Source of the DNA: Azolla caroliniana
Taxonomy: Eukaryota; Polypodiophyta
Assembly (NCBI GenBank): GCA_043228905.1
Contig: JBHGNT010000006.1
Span: 20,770,001-20,834,000, forward strand
Direction of reading: 5' to 3'
Length of the DNA stretch: 64,000 nt
Shown piece after piece: positions 1 to 11,748 of this stretch. Position 1 is the stretch's first letter, and each line of letters begins with the position of its first letter. The position numbers were made by a program, and so were the translations under genes. A model generated the notes under the pieces. It did no database searches and had not been told where the DNA came from. It was given only the letters and a program-made list of their open reading frames with translations.

Positions 1-392
1 GAAAACAAAGAAGGTAGGGAATACATAGAGTACAAGGGAGAGACAGAGAGAGCAGAACGTAAACGCTATATTCAAAAACAATATATTCACTCTGTACATA
101 CAACTATGTTCAGTAGCACTATTTATACAAGTCCTTGTGGGACTGACAGAAGTACCGCGTACTTCAATGCTCACACAAGCATCTGACACTTACTACGAGA
201 CTATAATTGCCTAGTAGTCTACACTAATACTAGGCTTCCGATTACTGATTGGATCTGGCTAACCGGCTCCCTAGCTCACCGGCTCTGTTGCTTGCCGGCT
301 CGGTTGCTCATAGCTTACCGATCCGTCTCGCTTGTTGGCTCATGCTTATTCAGCCGATCCGGCTCTAGTTGAGCTTGCCGCTCAACAAATGA

Positions 393-513
393 TTACAGAC
401 CAAAATGCTCATAACTTCTCGCCACGGTTACAAATCAAAATCTACCTTGCGGTTGAGGAACCATGGGACAAAGATGGTTACAGACCAAAATGCTCATAAC
501 TTCTCGCCACGGT
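393..513. repeat. Exact 36-bp direct repeat, 85 bp apart
   Basis: The 36 bases at 393-428 recur unchanged at 478-513, inside the U3 part of the edge LTR. Short U3 repeats of this sort often contain promoter elements, but no function can be read here. Confidence 0.85.
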
Positions 514-542
514 AACAGAATTCAGTAAATGAACATTCCTTA

Positions 543-565
543 GAAAGCTCTGTAAAAGAGCTTTC
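543..565. repeat. Perfect inverted repeat at LTR U3 start
   Basis: GAAAGCTCT (543-551) and AGAGCTTTC (557-565) are perfect reverse complements separated by 5 nt. The hairpin sits within 30 bp of the LTR end at 570. Confidence 0.8.
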
Positions 566-581
566 CAACAAACTATAGAAT

Positions 582-902
582 GAAGAGAGAGAGAGAGAGA
601 GAGAGAGATTATATTATCGTCTTTGGAGGTCAAATATGACCCATGATACCAAAAAAATTACATTTCACGTGATATGTGTGAAAGTGAGTAGTGATTCTCG
701 ATGTTCAAGAACTTTACCAATGAATGTGCATATTGAGAGAGAGAGAGAGAGAGAGATTATATTATCGTCTTTGGAGGTCAAATATGACCCATGATACCAA
801 AAAAATTACATTTCACGTGATATGTGTGAAAGTGAGTAGTGATTCTCGATGTTCAAGAACTTTACCAATGAATGTGAATATTGAGAGAGAGAGAGAGAGA
901 GT
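582..902. repeat. 148-bp tandem duplication with GA microsatellites
   Basis: Two near-identical copies lie head to tail with a period of 148 bp; for example the ATTATATTATCG motif is at 608 and again at 756. Each copy is preceded by a (GA)n tract, and a third (GA)n tract closes the array near 883-901. The duplication probably arose by slippage or unequal exchange between the GA tracts. Confidence 0.85.
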
Positions 903-3062
903 AACTAACAAATTGATTGAACAAATCGACATCTCCTAGAATTAAATACTCCGTACAACTTTACCTAGGAATGTGAATTGACAACCTCAAATGTAATTGA
1001 TTACATGAGGGTCTGCTAGACACAGACATAATAGTGGTATGATGTGCAATGCTTATTGTTACTTGAATTGAAAAACTAATTGAATGTGATTATTAATTTT
1101 ATGACAAGTGAAGATCAACTTTTTAGTCCCAAATATTGGATTAATTTGAATTTGTTATGTTTTTTCTCCTCATCAAATTAATACTAGAATTTTAGCCAAA
1201 AGTTGGTACACGATATATATGGGTATACCGTGTATATATAATCAACAAAACATAAAGCAACGAATGATGTAATCGAGGCAAATAACCTCTACACATATAA
1301 AATCCAGAAAAAAAAGTGAACGTAATATGCAATTGAGGTATTGATCTCTTACGCATACGACACACATAGCATATCAAATACATGGCAGTTGAGGTATTTA
1401 CTATTGACCTCCTATGCATACATAACATATGTACGTTTTATACGAAAAACTATGACCACTACAATATCATTGAATGATTAATATTTTAATCCATCAACTA
1501 ATACATGATTAAGAATGGGAAAAGAATGAATAGAATAAAAAACATTATTATTCATGTGAAAATAAAAGGAAGTACCAAAGTTACTTTGTCAATGACTTCT
1601 TGGATCATATGATCCTTTTCTCTTATATCAACTTTGTTGAATCACTAGAAAACTAGATAAACGATTTATAGTTCCAACCGTTGGATCATAATAACAAATA
1701 GATTACAAGTAAACTTCAACCATGCATCTTGCCAATGCTAAAGTATGATCCTTACCTAAATTTATGGCCTCTTCGTCCATCTTAAGGTGATTTTATATCT
1801 ACAATAGTGAGTTCGCACTAGTACAAAAGCCCACCTTTGAACCCTATGCTTGACAAGTCTTCAAGTCATGTATTATAATTATCGATGTAGGCAACACCAT
1901 GTATGATTGTGTGGCTTGGTAGGCTTAGATGGGTGATGTATGCGTTACCTTGTGTAAAATTCAATAAATTTTAAACTTGATGTAACATTTGTTAATTTCT
2001 TGTTGGAAGGAACCTAGTTTAGCATGTGAGGTTGAGTACAGGGCCTAAATTTGACGAGTTAGTATCAAAGTTTTTTTACGGGCATTTTTTAAAGATTGCC
2101 CTGGTTGAGTACACCAATACAATATGTAGTGTATTTTAAACAATATGATGAACAAGCTAGTTATTCAAGATGAAAAAATTCAATGGAATGCCATTGTCTC
2201 ATTGACAACATATATGATAATGAGTCAATGCAGAGGAATTTGAACCCTCTTTACCGTTCCAAACACTTCAAGTATACAATGCATAGTTAAAGAAAAATGA
2301 CACATTATATTTCCTTGATGCAAGAAAACTTAAATGAAGAATTATACAAAAGTACAACTCAACAGATATTGAACTTAATTTTAACTGAATGCTTTTTCTT
2401 ATTTTACATGACTTTGTTGGAAAATGGTTGTTTTTTATGAGGGGAGTTTCAGGTAATACTACATGTAGTAATTAATATGTGCTTTATTTTTATTCTTACC
2501 ATTCTCATATGATGCATTGAAGGGCACATGTGTCAAGAAAGTATTATAATTCCAACTACATAAATGTAACTTGAGTACAATAACCACCCATTACCCAAGA
2601 GTAGCTATTGAGATACTTGTGGTTTGTATCTCTATCATACATCCCTTCCGGTATAAAATAAAATCATGAACATTCATAGGTAGTATATTTGAATCAACAT
2701 TTCTTACTTCTGTGAACATATATATATATATATATATCCACATGGACTAAACCCCAAGCCAATATAGCGCTATATTAGGAGGTTGAAATACATATATAAA
2801 ACATTGTTAGAGAGCATATAACATTATTTTAGGGAGGGGGAGAGAGTGTACTCATATTAAGTTATACATAAAAAAACAATGATTTGAATCATCACAAGAG
2901 AGTCTTGTTATGCCTCCAATATCCAAATTTCCTATTTGTATCCCTTTTTGGGTGTAGGAGACGATTTACACCTTATACTTGTATTGTATGATTCAATGTA
3001 CCGTTTTGAGTATATATGGTCATGTGGTAATACTTATATGGCCCTAAAGCCTGAAACCCTTG
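903..3062. other. AT-rich intergenic stretch, no gene seen
   Basis: No open frame with a recognisable domain was found. The stretch contains three degenerate copies of a motif built on a TTGAGGTATT-like core at about 1272, 1333 and 1386, and an (AT)n tract at about 2718-2738. The right end is the 3' flank of the GDSL gene. Confidence 0.6.
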
Positions 3063-6000
3063 TTATAGACCAAGTTTAAGAAATGTAGCATTTGACACTA
3101 ATCGATAAGTTTTTTCAGTTGGATGAAAGCCATCGAAAAATACATAATCCTCTCTGTTACTGCATGGATGCAAGATTGGTAAACATAGTACTTGTGCATT
3201 GAACTTCCCAACTCCACAACAAGCTTGTGCAGCATGTTTAAAACCTGCAAATAGTAAAAAAATACATGTGGTTTTATCTTTGGTTTAAATTCATCCTATC
3301 GTAGTTTTCTCTTGGTTTAGATACGATGATGCCTAAAAGATTAGTGGATTCACTTGTAAGTAGATGAACGATGCAAATACTATATTGCATGCATGAATAA
3401 GTAATAGAGAGCATGTTTGCTTATTAGAGCATTATAAGCAGGACATGAAAGGATAGGTGTTAGAGTAGTTTGTGAAAGGACACATTTCATTTAGAATCTC
3501 AATTATATTAAACTAAAATATGAACAAGCCAAAACAAAATATTACCTAATTATGAAAGTCACATATCGAAAGATTCTTGTTCTACAATAATGTAATGAAT
3601 AATAGTCAATTGCATTGTATTTAATCATAATTTTAAGTAAGGAATTTGATAACATCATTGATCTTGAAGAAAATTTTGATTGAAGAAATTCTGAAACATA
3701 TCCTTTGTAGTAATAATCCTTGAAATTTTAGAACCCTGGAAAAAACACAAATTTGTTTTTTATTTTAAAACGCACCATAAGAATGTGGATTGTTGGCAAT
3801 GTCAAGAGTAAGATCGAATGCATCAAGGTATTTGAAGGAGACATCCTTTTTAACGTTGAATTGATCAATAAGAAGGCGGAGACCCTGATTGTATCCCAAA
3901 ACAAGGTTGTTGACGAAGTTCGAACACTCACCATTCACACTATGTCGAGCAACCAATTGTGATGGAATGCAACCCAATGGGCCTAGTGCGAACACAAACA
4001 TGTTGCGAGCACCCATCTCATACAACCTCTAACAATCAAAATAAAGAAAAGGTTAACAATGTCATTTTATGCTAGTTGTATGAAAAGATAATTTATAAAT
4101 TCTTACATCAAGATAACCAGAGAGGTGACGCAATAGAAGGTCTTGGAATTCAGTATGTGTGAAACGAAATGCTGTGGGAGAGAACTCGAGCAAGTAATTG
4201 TTGATGTAATCATTGGAACCCACACTTAATGTAAACAATGACTTGGCTAGTAACACATTTGTTGCCTCTTCCCCAATCAGTTGCTTAAGCTCTGCAATCG
4301 TGTTGCTAAACCAGCTCAATTGCGTCTCTAGATACACCCTCCCCAACTAAAATAGGTATAGAATTGTAGTGACATTAAAAAACAATATATAAAATCTCTC
4401 GCTCGATGTGCTTGTATGATTTTTAGATTAAAAGACACAAGATTCTTCAGGATTGAATTATGGAGTTTGTATACTCGACAATCAATAATTCTAGTCAAAT
4501 AAGCGTCTCTTGGCGTAAAAGTGACGTGGCAAAAGACAATATCTAGATTTCTGCAATCAACACTATTCATATTTGTATTAGTGTCAGTGTTTGTGTCAGC
4601 TACATTTGTAAATACCCCAACGGCACATTAGAAAAAGGTCCATGCATTTTTTCTAAAAATTAATAAATAGAATGTATGCACCACACTTTTATGCATGTTG
4701 CTTTTACTATGTTATTTGAAGAAAAACAAGTTATAGCGCTAAGGGCAAAAGGCCAATTTTTAATTCTTTGCTTTCTTGCTTTACAGTCAAAAAACAAAGT
4801 TGCAAAAGTGCATAGAAGACAAAATGTCTGGCATTAAATTGTTTTGAGGGTTTTTTCAATTAAAGCAAATGTAAATTTCTATTGCACAAGTATGAAAGAC
4901 AAAAAACGTACCATTAAAGCATTTTGAAGATTTTTCTGATTAAAGTCGATGTAAATTTGTGCTACTGTTAGTTAGAGCTCATTAAATGTTTTGTAATGAA
5001 GACGAGCTACGGCATTAGAAAGTATGACTGAAAGTTAAATATACGGATGTGTGCTTTTGCATGCATGATTGAGTGCAATCCCATTTAAATCATAATATTG
5101 CCTGCTTGTGGGTTCACTCCACATAAAGCAACCAAATCTCAGATGTAATGTAAAATGTTCAATTGTGTTTCTATCACCATGTTTCTAAAGGAGTTTGACA
5201 TATTCATACAGGTTTCACTTTGTTTGAGACTTAAGGCCAAGTGTTTGGACTATGTAGCTATACATATGATCAACACAATTTCCTCTAAACCTCAATTGAG
5301 GTGCAAGAAGCTATCTCATTTCAGCTCATAGTTCAGATATTATATTTAGGAATTGGGTTTAGAAAATTTGTATAACCTAATGAAAGAAGTTGATATCAAT
5401 GTTAGGCTTCAAAATATGGATGCATAAAACAAAAGACATGATGGAACCAACATTGAACCTATAATATGTTTAATATCAAGAATGGAAGAAAGATATATTA
5501 ATGTCTTTTAAGAGGCCTAGATGGCCTATAAGACCAAACAAGAGATTGCATCTTAAAACATTATGAAGTAAAGGAGTTTAAATTAGGCTCCTAAAAGTGA
5601 CTACATTAGAGTGGGAGATTATAAATATGATCGCTTTAGAATCGTGGAAAGATGTGACCAAGATGTCGAGGATTTGTTATAACAAGAATGGATTTCGTAA
5701 TGGGTAGATATAATGTAGATAATGAACTTGTTATCACAAAAATGAATTATTACGATTGTAACAAAGTATACACTAGATGCACATTCCTAGGATATAAATA
5801 CATGAAATGCATATGTACATTATTAAGATGGATAACCATCACCATATTTTAATCTATCATGAAAAAGGCTTGCAAAATCTACATAGCATCTAGTAATGAG
5901 AAGAAGTTAATCTTAAGGAAAACAAAATAACTAGTAAGGCTTACAAAATTATAGCCAGTGGCGCGTAAAAGACCCGAGGATCCAGAGGCATAGCTAACTC

Positions 6001-6720
6001 CTTGAAGCAACTTAGGGCCACGAGTTGTTGGATCTAGATATGATGGTCTTGGGGGAAGGGATAAACGCTCACCTGAAAAAGTACACACCACAACCCACAA
6101 ATCAATGCAATGAGAATTCACAATGCAAGTACACATAAAATGTTATACATTTTCTCATGTGCAATCGAGTCCAAATCCCCTCATGTTGGCATGAATAATG
6201 AGATTTAGCTAGGGGTGATGGTGGTCAAGGGGTTTGTTTCAACAAACAAGCGAAGTATAGGAAGACTTAGAGCGACAAAATTAGGAAGGGAAGGTGGTGG
6301 TAAAGTAAAGGTTGGTTGTGTATACATGCATGTGTGTGTGAGTATAGATGATGGAGATTTACAAAGAAAATCGATGATGAGTTTTCCATTGGTGAAACGA
6401 CCATTGGGGCCAGTTGGAAAATCCACCCCATAAGGCAATTTGTCAGCCTTAGCGACACTGGTGATGAAGTTGTTGTTCCCTGTGTCCGATAAAGAGTCGC
6501 CAAACACAAACATTGCTGGAAACTTAAGATGATTTGAAGAAGAAGAAGAAGAAGAAGGGGTATTATACGTAGCTTTCATAGCCTCCCAATGATGAGGATG
6601 AGTTGCTTGACCTTCACATGATTGTGCCAATAGCATCATCATGAGAAGAAGCATTAACATAATACCAAATACTTGATCCATACCACTACTGCTACCACTA
6701 CCACTACCACTATCACCCAA
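3063..6720 (-). CDS. GDSL esterase/lipase, five exons, intact
   Basis: This is a plant SGNH/GDSL-family serine hydrolase, probably secreted, which would cleave esters of lipids or acylated wall or cuticle compounds; the substrate cannot be told. Exons on the minus strand are 6363-6720, 5945-6072, 4107-4346, 3776-4028 and 3063-3244. All four introns are GT-AG, and the exons sum to 1161 nt (386 codons plus stop) with no internal stop, which fits the family's usual 350-400 residues. The N-terminus has a hydrophobic Leu/Met-rich signal-peptide-like segment and then a poly-Ser run. Block I is FGDSLSDTGNN (nucleophile Ser), block II GVSYASGSSG, block III GSNDYINNY (oxyanion Asn) and block V DGFHP (catalytic Asp and His). 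A second Met at 6681-6679 gives a more typical signal peptide (373 aa) and may be the true start. Confidence 0.93.
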
Positions 6721-6761
6721 TTTGTGATATATGGTTAGGAAAGGCTACAACCCAAAACTTC

Positions 6762-6769
6762 CTTTATAT
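6762..6769 (-). promoter_or_regulatory. Candidate TATA box of GDSL gene
   Basis: On the minus strand the sequence reads TATAAAGG about 45 nt upstream of the first Met at 6720. Initiation about 30 nt downstream would leave a 5' leader of only about 15 nt before that Met, or about 55 nt before the second Met (6681), which favours the second as the used start. Confidence 0.5.
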
Positions 6770-6770
6770 T

Positions 6771-9532
6771 GCTCTTCTTGTTTGTTCTTGGTAATTCAAT
6801 GTGTGTGTGCTCTTGTATCCATTTATTACTTCCTTAGTTGGGTTGTAGTTGATATCATGTTTCACCCCACAAAAGTTGTACATGTCTTCTTTTGTGAAAG
6901 GACAAGTAACTTTATTTAAAAAAAGAAAAGGACTTGTGAAGCCTTAGTATTCACTACAAGATATGAAAGGAAGATTGTCACCTTCACTAAAACTTGGGTC
7001 CATATTTTAAATCAAAGTTGTAGTCTGTTGCAGTTAATTCATAAAGAGACAAAACATTTTTAAAAAAACATGAAAACAAAAAATCAAGTTTCTAAACATT
7101 ATCCCCCAACTTCATATATGAAAACTAAACTTTTGTAACTAATAAAAAAAGGGTTTAGTAGGCAACTATTAGTACCACATGAATTTTAATTCCACGTTCT
7201 GTCTTTAATTTAACATGTCTCAACTTTCTAGCCAAAATGTTTTATTACTCCTTCCTTTAGACACATGAGCATTCTCCACAAACTTTTATCGTCCAATGTC
7301 TCATACATTGACAAATCTACCCATTTTCATACATCCAATGAAATTAGATGTGACCACCTCTATTTCATGTTATCTCCTAATATTTTGGGATTCTTTACTT
7401 GCATGGCCACTCCCAACATTAGCACTTGCCACTTGAGTGCTCGTGGACTCAAACTTATGTACAATACGATTTAATATACATTGCTTAAGTAATTGTTTCA
7501 TGTACCATAAAGACTAGGATATAAAAGAGAATAATATGTTACTATCAAAGTTTCACTTTTCACCTAAAATTATGTGATACTATGGTTAGATGCCCTTGGT
7601 AGTTTGGGGAGAACGATGTAGTAGCATCTTTTGGTTGGACGTTGCCTCAAGGGATTTTCACTACCCCTCATTACACTTGGCAAGTTCAATAACGACATGT
7701 CGATAACACAATAGTATTCCTAATGTTAGTTCATTGAGGCCAACAATTTGTTCCTTTTTGTGCTCCTCGAATAACATATGGCATTGAATCTCGTTTCTTA
7801 TATATGTCTAACAATTTGACAAACATGGGGGAGGGGTGTTGAATCTCACTAATGTTGGGACTTGGCTATATGCGCCATTTGGACGAATAATTACTTTGTT
7901 TCCATTCAGACTTGGATCATAATCTCTTAATAATTTATGGCTTCTAGATTTGATGATGTTATTTGTATAAGTCTAGTCATACGTCTAAATACTATTTGAA
8001 TCGGCACATTTGCAACAAAAAAGTTGAAAGTGACCTATTCTTCAACTTTATTTTCTTGAGGACTCTATCCTCAACGTGATGTAGTCGGCATTTTTGTGTG
8101 ATGATCGTGTTACATGTCAAAGATATTATCCCCTTCATATAGTTTTTTTCATTGTTCATTGGAAATCTCTCCTCGAAATTACCTATACATTGCCTTTATT
8201 ACTATATTGATCACACTTCTAGACACATATTTTATTTTGTCATGTTATTGACGGTTTCCCCATCACTTTCTAGACGCATGAAAGAGCTCTATGTTCATAA
8301 CAAGTATTGGAAACTGGCATGGGCAAGTGTGCATTTTCTAAAGGGGATATAAGTGAAAGGCTTTTATTCTAGAAACTTAGCAAAATACTAAAAGAGATTT
8401 TGAAAACATCATCATCATCATCATACGAAATAATGTTGAGTGGTGGTTGGCATTAATTCTATTGAAAGGAGCATGCAAATGTGTATTGATGAATTATGTT
8501 ATCCATTTGTGACTATTCTCTTCATCTATTTCATTTTTAAAATATGTCTACCTTTGTTAAGATGTCATTTTTGACATCATGAATGCATATTTTCATCATT
8601 GGGTCTGTTGATGGTACATTATCTTGTTCCTTAAGGAGGACATTCTGTTTTAGCCGCAACATTGACCTCTCTCCTTTAGTTGTATGCTTAGGATAACTAT
8701 ACAAATTACTTCTCTCTTTTGACGTGATATGATTGACATTAACTCTTCACCTACTCGACTTCCTTTTTTCTAAAGAGAATTGTTTTAATTATGAAATGAA
8801 AAAAATAACTATAGATAGACAACTCAAAAAAACACAACCTTAGGATCTCAATCAAAACCTTACAAACTTTAAGAGCCATGTGACAAAACGACCAACCCAA
8901 AAGAAGAATAAGATGCCTTACCAACTCACATATTTCAAACTCCCCATACAAAAACCTCCAACAACAAAAACGGCCAAATCAACCTACCTATGAGTTTCCT
9001 AATGCTTCTTCATTTCAAACAGTAAGGTGTTACACATACACCAAACAGGCCATAGGCCCCAATAAATCAAGAACTCAAAAACTATTTGAAATTAGGATAA
9101 AAGGAAACCCAAGTGGACATGTGAAGAGACCCATTGCAATGGGGATTTTGAGGCCTAGTTAAAGAAGCCTACAACATAATAATGTATGTCCAAATAGATA
9201 ATGACATTGGAAAATCAATGATGAAAAGAACCTATGAGAAGACCCATTTGAGTGGGGATTCTGAAACCCTAGTTAAAGATGGCTAAAATGTTCTCATGAC
9301 CAACGGGCCAACCCAAAAGTAGAATATGACGTCTTACCAACTCACATGTTTAAAATTCCTCAAGCCACAACAACCCGGAGGTTTACAAAAACTTGCCATA
9401 GTAAACGACCTTTTAATTGCCTACTATATCTTTGCATTCCAAATTGTGCCTCGGATACAAAGGTGTTACACATACACTAATGAATGCCATCAACCCCAAT
9501 ACTTTAAGCTATTTTCATTTATTATTGCATTC
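6771..9532. other. AT-rich intergenic stretch, no gene seen
   Basis: Open frames here are short and show no domain. The stretch contains a (TCA)n run near 8407-8422 and the diverged repeats described at 8885-9505. It may contain old, unrecognisable transposon sequence. Confidence 0.55.
8885..9505. repeat. Two diverged direct repeat pairs
   Basis: A segment at about 8885-9065 recurs in diverged form at about 9300-9505; shared landmarks are CCAACCCAAAAG (about 8894 and 9308) and AAGGTGTTACACATACAC (about 9021 and 9461). Between them a shorter pair built on AGACCCATT is seen at about 9130 and 9241. These look like remnants of an old mobile element. Confidence 0.6.
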
Positions 9533-9650
9533 TAGAAAATTCATGAATATTTTAGAATACTCTGGAACATTCTAGAAACTTCAGGAATATTTTTGAAGGC
9601 CATATAAATAGAGATATATTGCACTATTCACGACTAATTCGGTTCAACGC
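9533..9650 (+). promoter_or_regulatory. LTR-promoter-like fragment cut by element A
   Basis: Two copies of a TTCTAGAAA-containing motif (about 9533 and 9573) are followed by TATAAATA at 9603-9610. This order resembles the U3/TATA part of a plant LTR on the plus strand. The sequence is interrupted at 9651 by the LTR of element A, and its continuation was not found. Confidence 0.35.
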
Positions 9651-10048
9651 TGTCACGGACAAGTATAATAGAGTAGAACGAAGATAAGACTGGAGAACAA
9701 GAGAGAGGAAAAGAACAAGAACTCAGCTTATAGAATCTGTAACTTGTGTTGTTCACCTTGATTAGAATCAAGGTGCACATGAGTAATTATACAAGAGGGT
9801 AGGGCTATGTAAGCTAGCTAGAAATAGAGTGCATGAGGATGCATGCAATAGAGAATGCATGAGGATGCATGCAAGCTAGAGAATGAGAATGCATGTAAGC
9901 TAGGAACTTCCAATGTTCAACCTACACTATATGAAGTTGAATTAAATATAAGGATGCATATGTAGCTCAAGTGGTAGGGTTTGCCCAATAGAGACCATGA
10001 GGTCTTGGGTTCAATCCCTACCTTCCTCTGTGGCATATGTCTATGACA
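9651..10048 (-). repeat. 3' LTR of element A (398 bp)
   Basis: Read on the minus strand the LTR starts TGTCATAG at 10048 and ends CCGTGACA at 9651, giving the terminal inverted repeat TGTCA/TGACA. It directly follows a purine-rich tract and the stop of the pol frame. The U3 part holds an antisense tRNA-like module (9963-10018). Confidence 0.75.
9963..10018 (+). promoter_or_regulatory. tRNA-like A-box/B-box module in LTR
   Basis: TAGCTCAAGTGG (from 9963) fits the Pol III A box and GGTTCAATCCC (10008-10018) fits the B box, 45 nt apart, as in a tRNA gene or the head of a tRNA-derived SINE. It lies on the strand opposite to the LTR transcript. It is too degenerate elsewhere to be called a functional tRNA. 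Confidence 0.5.
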
Positions 10049-10061
10049 TTATTCTCCCTCT
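10049..10061 (-). other. Polypurine tract of element A
   Basis: The minus strand reads AGAGGGAGAATAA directly before the LTR start at 10048. This is the expected place of the plus-strand primer for reverse transcription. Confidence 0.6.
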
Positions 10062-11748
10062 AAGGCCGCCTCCTAACACTCGTGACCGGTTTATGGGGGT
10101 ATCGTGGGTGAAAAGCGCGAATTGCCTCCGGTGAATTTTGTAAGTGTGTAACTGGTTCAAATGTGGCATCTGAAAGAGGGTAACCTTTTCATAAGACCAA
10201 GTATTGAAGTCGCCGTCGACACAAGCGAGAGTTGAGGATCCGGTCAACCTCATACTCCTCACCTGTCGATAATTCCACAGGCGGTGGCGGAGGAGGTTGG
10301 CGTCCTGGAATGTGAGAAGGATGATAGAGTTCGAGGAGAGAGACGTGGAAAACATTGTGAAGCCAAAATGTGGGGGGAAGCGCTAACCGAAAGGTGACTG
10401 GGTTAACGCGCTCGAGGATACGGAAGGGGCCTAGCTTTTTGTAGTCGAGCTTCGCGTAGGGATAGGTGGTTGCGATATGCCGACGTAGCAACCAAACCAT
10501 GTCACCGACTGCGAAGGTCGGCGCGACTAAGCGATTTCGGTTAGCATGAGCTTTTTACTGTTTGCCAGCGGCACGGAGCTCGAGGGAGAGGTCATGGTGG
10601 ACATCTTGTAAGGTGTGGGCACGCTTCTCGGACGACGGATTGATGGATATCTCCAGAGTGGAAATGCTAAAACGAGGGTGGAAACCGTAATTTGCAAAGA
10701 ATGGGGAAACTTTAGTTAAGGCATGGATACTGTTATTGTAGGCAAATTCCTCCATGGCAAGGAGGTCCAACCAATTGTCTTGTTGGTAGCTAACTGAACA
10801 ACAGAGGTATTGTTCGAGGATTTGGTTGACTCTTTTGGTTTGGCCATCAGTTTGAGGGTGGTGTGTGGTTGACAAGTTCACAGAAGTCCCGAATGTTTGC
10901 AGCAATCGGCGCCAAAAGTGGGAGATAAATTGAGGACCTCGATAAGAAGTGACATCCTCAGGCAAACCGTGTAAGCGGATGCCATTTTTCAGAAAAAGGG
11001 CAGCTGTCTCCTCCCCCGAAATGGTTTTCGAACATGGGACAAAGTGAGCCATCATCGAAAACCGATCGACGACCACTAGCACCGTGTCATGGTCACCGGC
11101 TCGAGGAAGGTCAGTGATAAAGTCCATGGAGAGAGATGCCCAAGGTCAACTGGGGATTGGAAGTGGGTGTAGAAGGCCATATGGATGATGGTGAGCTACT
11201 TTGGAGCGAGCACAAACGTCACAAGTTTTGATAAATTCTTTGACCAATTTCCAAGGTTGAGACCACCAAAACCCCCGAGAAAGCAATGCCAGCGTTTTGG
11301 CGACCCCAAAGTGTCCGACAAGAGGATCATCATGGAAAGTTTGTAGAACTCGGAGGCGACATGGGCCATTTGGTACGTAAAGGAGGTGATTACGATAGAG
11401 TAGCCCATCGTGAGTTGTAAAGTGACTGAGATCCGAGCTTTGCCGTTCCTGGGATGGGTTGTTGAGGTGCGCCATGATGTTAGTAGCGAAAGGGTCCAAC
11501 GTGGTTGCTTGGGCAATCTCGTTGAGTAAGGAATCATCGTGCAATAGATAGGTTGCGAACATGTGGAGTTGATCGGGCCGCAATAAACAATGTGATTGCT
11601 GAGAATAAGCGTCGTCGCCTGGGTGCAATGCAAAATCGGGTCGTCGAGAGAGAGCATCCACTTTCCCATGTTGAACGCTGGGTCGGAACAAGATTTCGAA
11701 GTCATAGTCAGCAAGAAAAGATGACCAATGAGCCTGCCTTCGATTCAA
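10060..11748 (-). pseudogene. Integrase and chromodomain, element A
   Basis: Gypsy integrase in order: HHCC zinc-binding region with CDVCARS (about 11190-11400), the DDE core (10555-11127), a GPF-type C-terminal region, and a chromodomain (YEVDRIL...KGYP...FEP, about 10100-10250). The frame ends at the stop at 10060-10062. The core is dead: the second catalytic Asp of the usual SDRG motif is Tyr (SYRGPQF) and the catalytic Glu is Lys (QTDGQTKR). There is an in-frame TAA near 10554, and a TGA replaces a conserved Trp of the chromodomain. The chromodomain normally guides integration to marked chromatin. Confidence 0.85.

Larger units (their letters stand above)
1..570 (-). mobile_element. Partial LTR, Copia-like, cut by window edge
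   Basis: Read on the minus strand, the segment starts at 570 with TGTTGGAAAG, a common start for plant LTRs. A TATAAATA box lies at 120-127 (minus), followed by a CT-rich leader that runs out of the window. This is the order expected for U3, R and U5. No coding domain is visible, so the Copia assignment rests only on the terminal sequence and is an inference. It could be a solo LTR or the 5' LTR of an element lying to the left. Confidence 0.5.

Noticed and set aside
582-902. CRISPR-like array
   Set aside because: Two tandem copies with microsatellites in a plant genome; no spacer-repeat structure.
9963-10018. Functional tRNA gene
   Set aside because: A and B boxes fit, but I could not fold a convincing acceptor stem and anticodon arm, and the sequence is inside an LTR.
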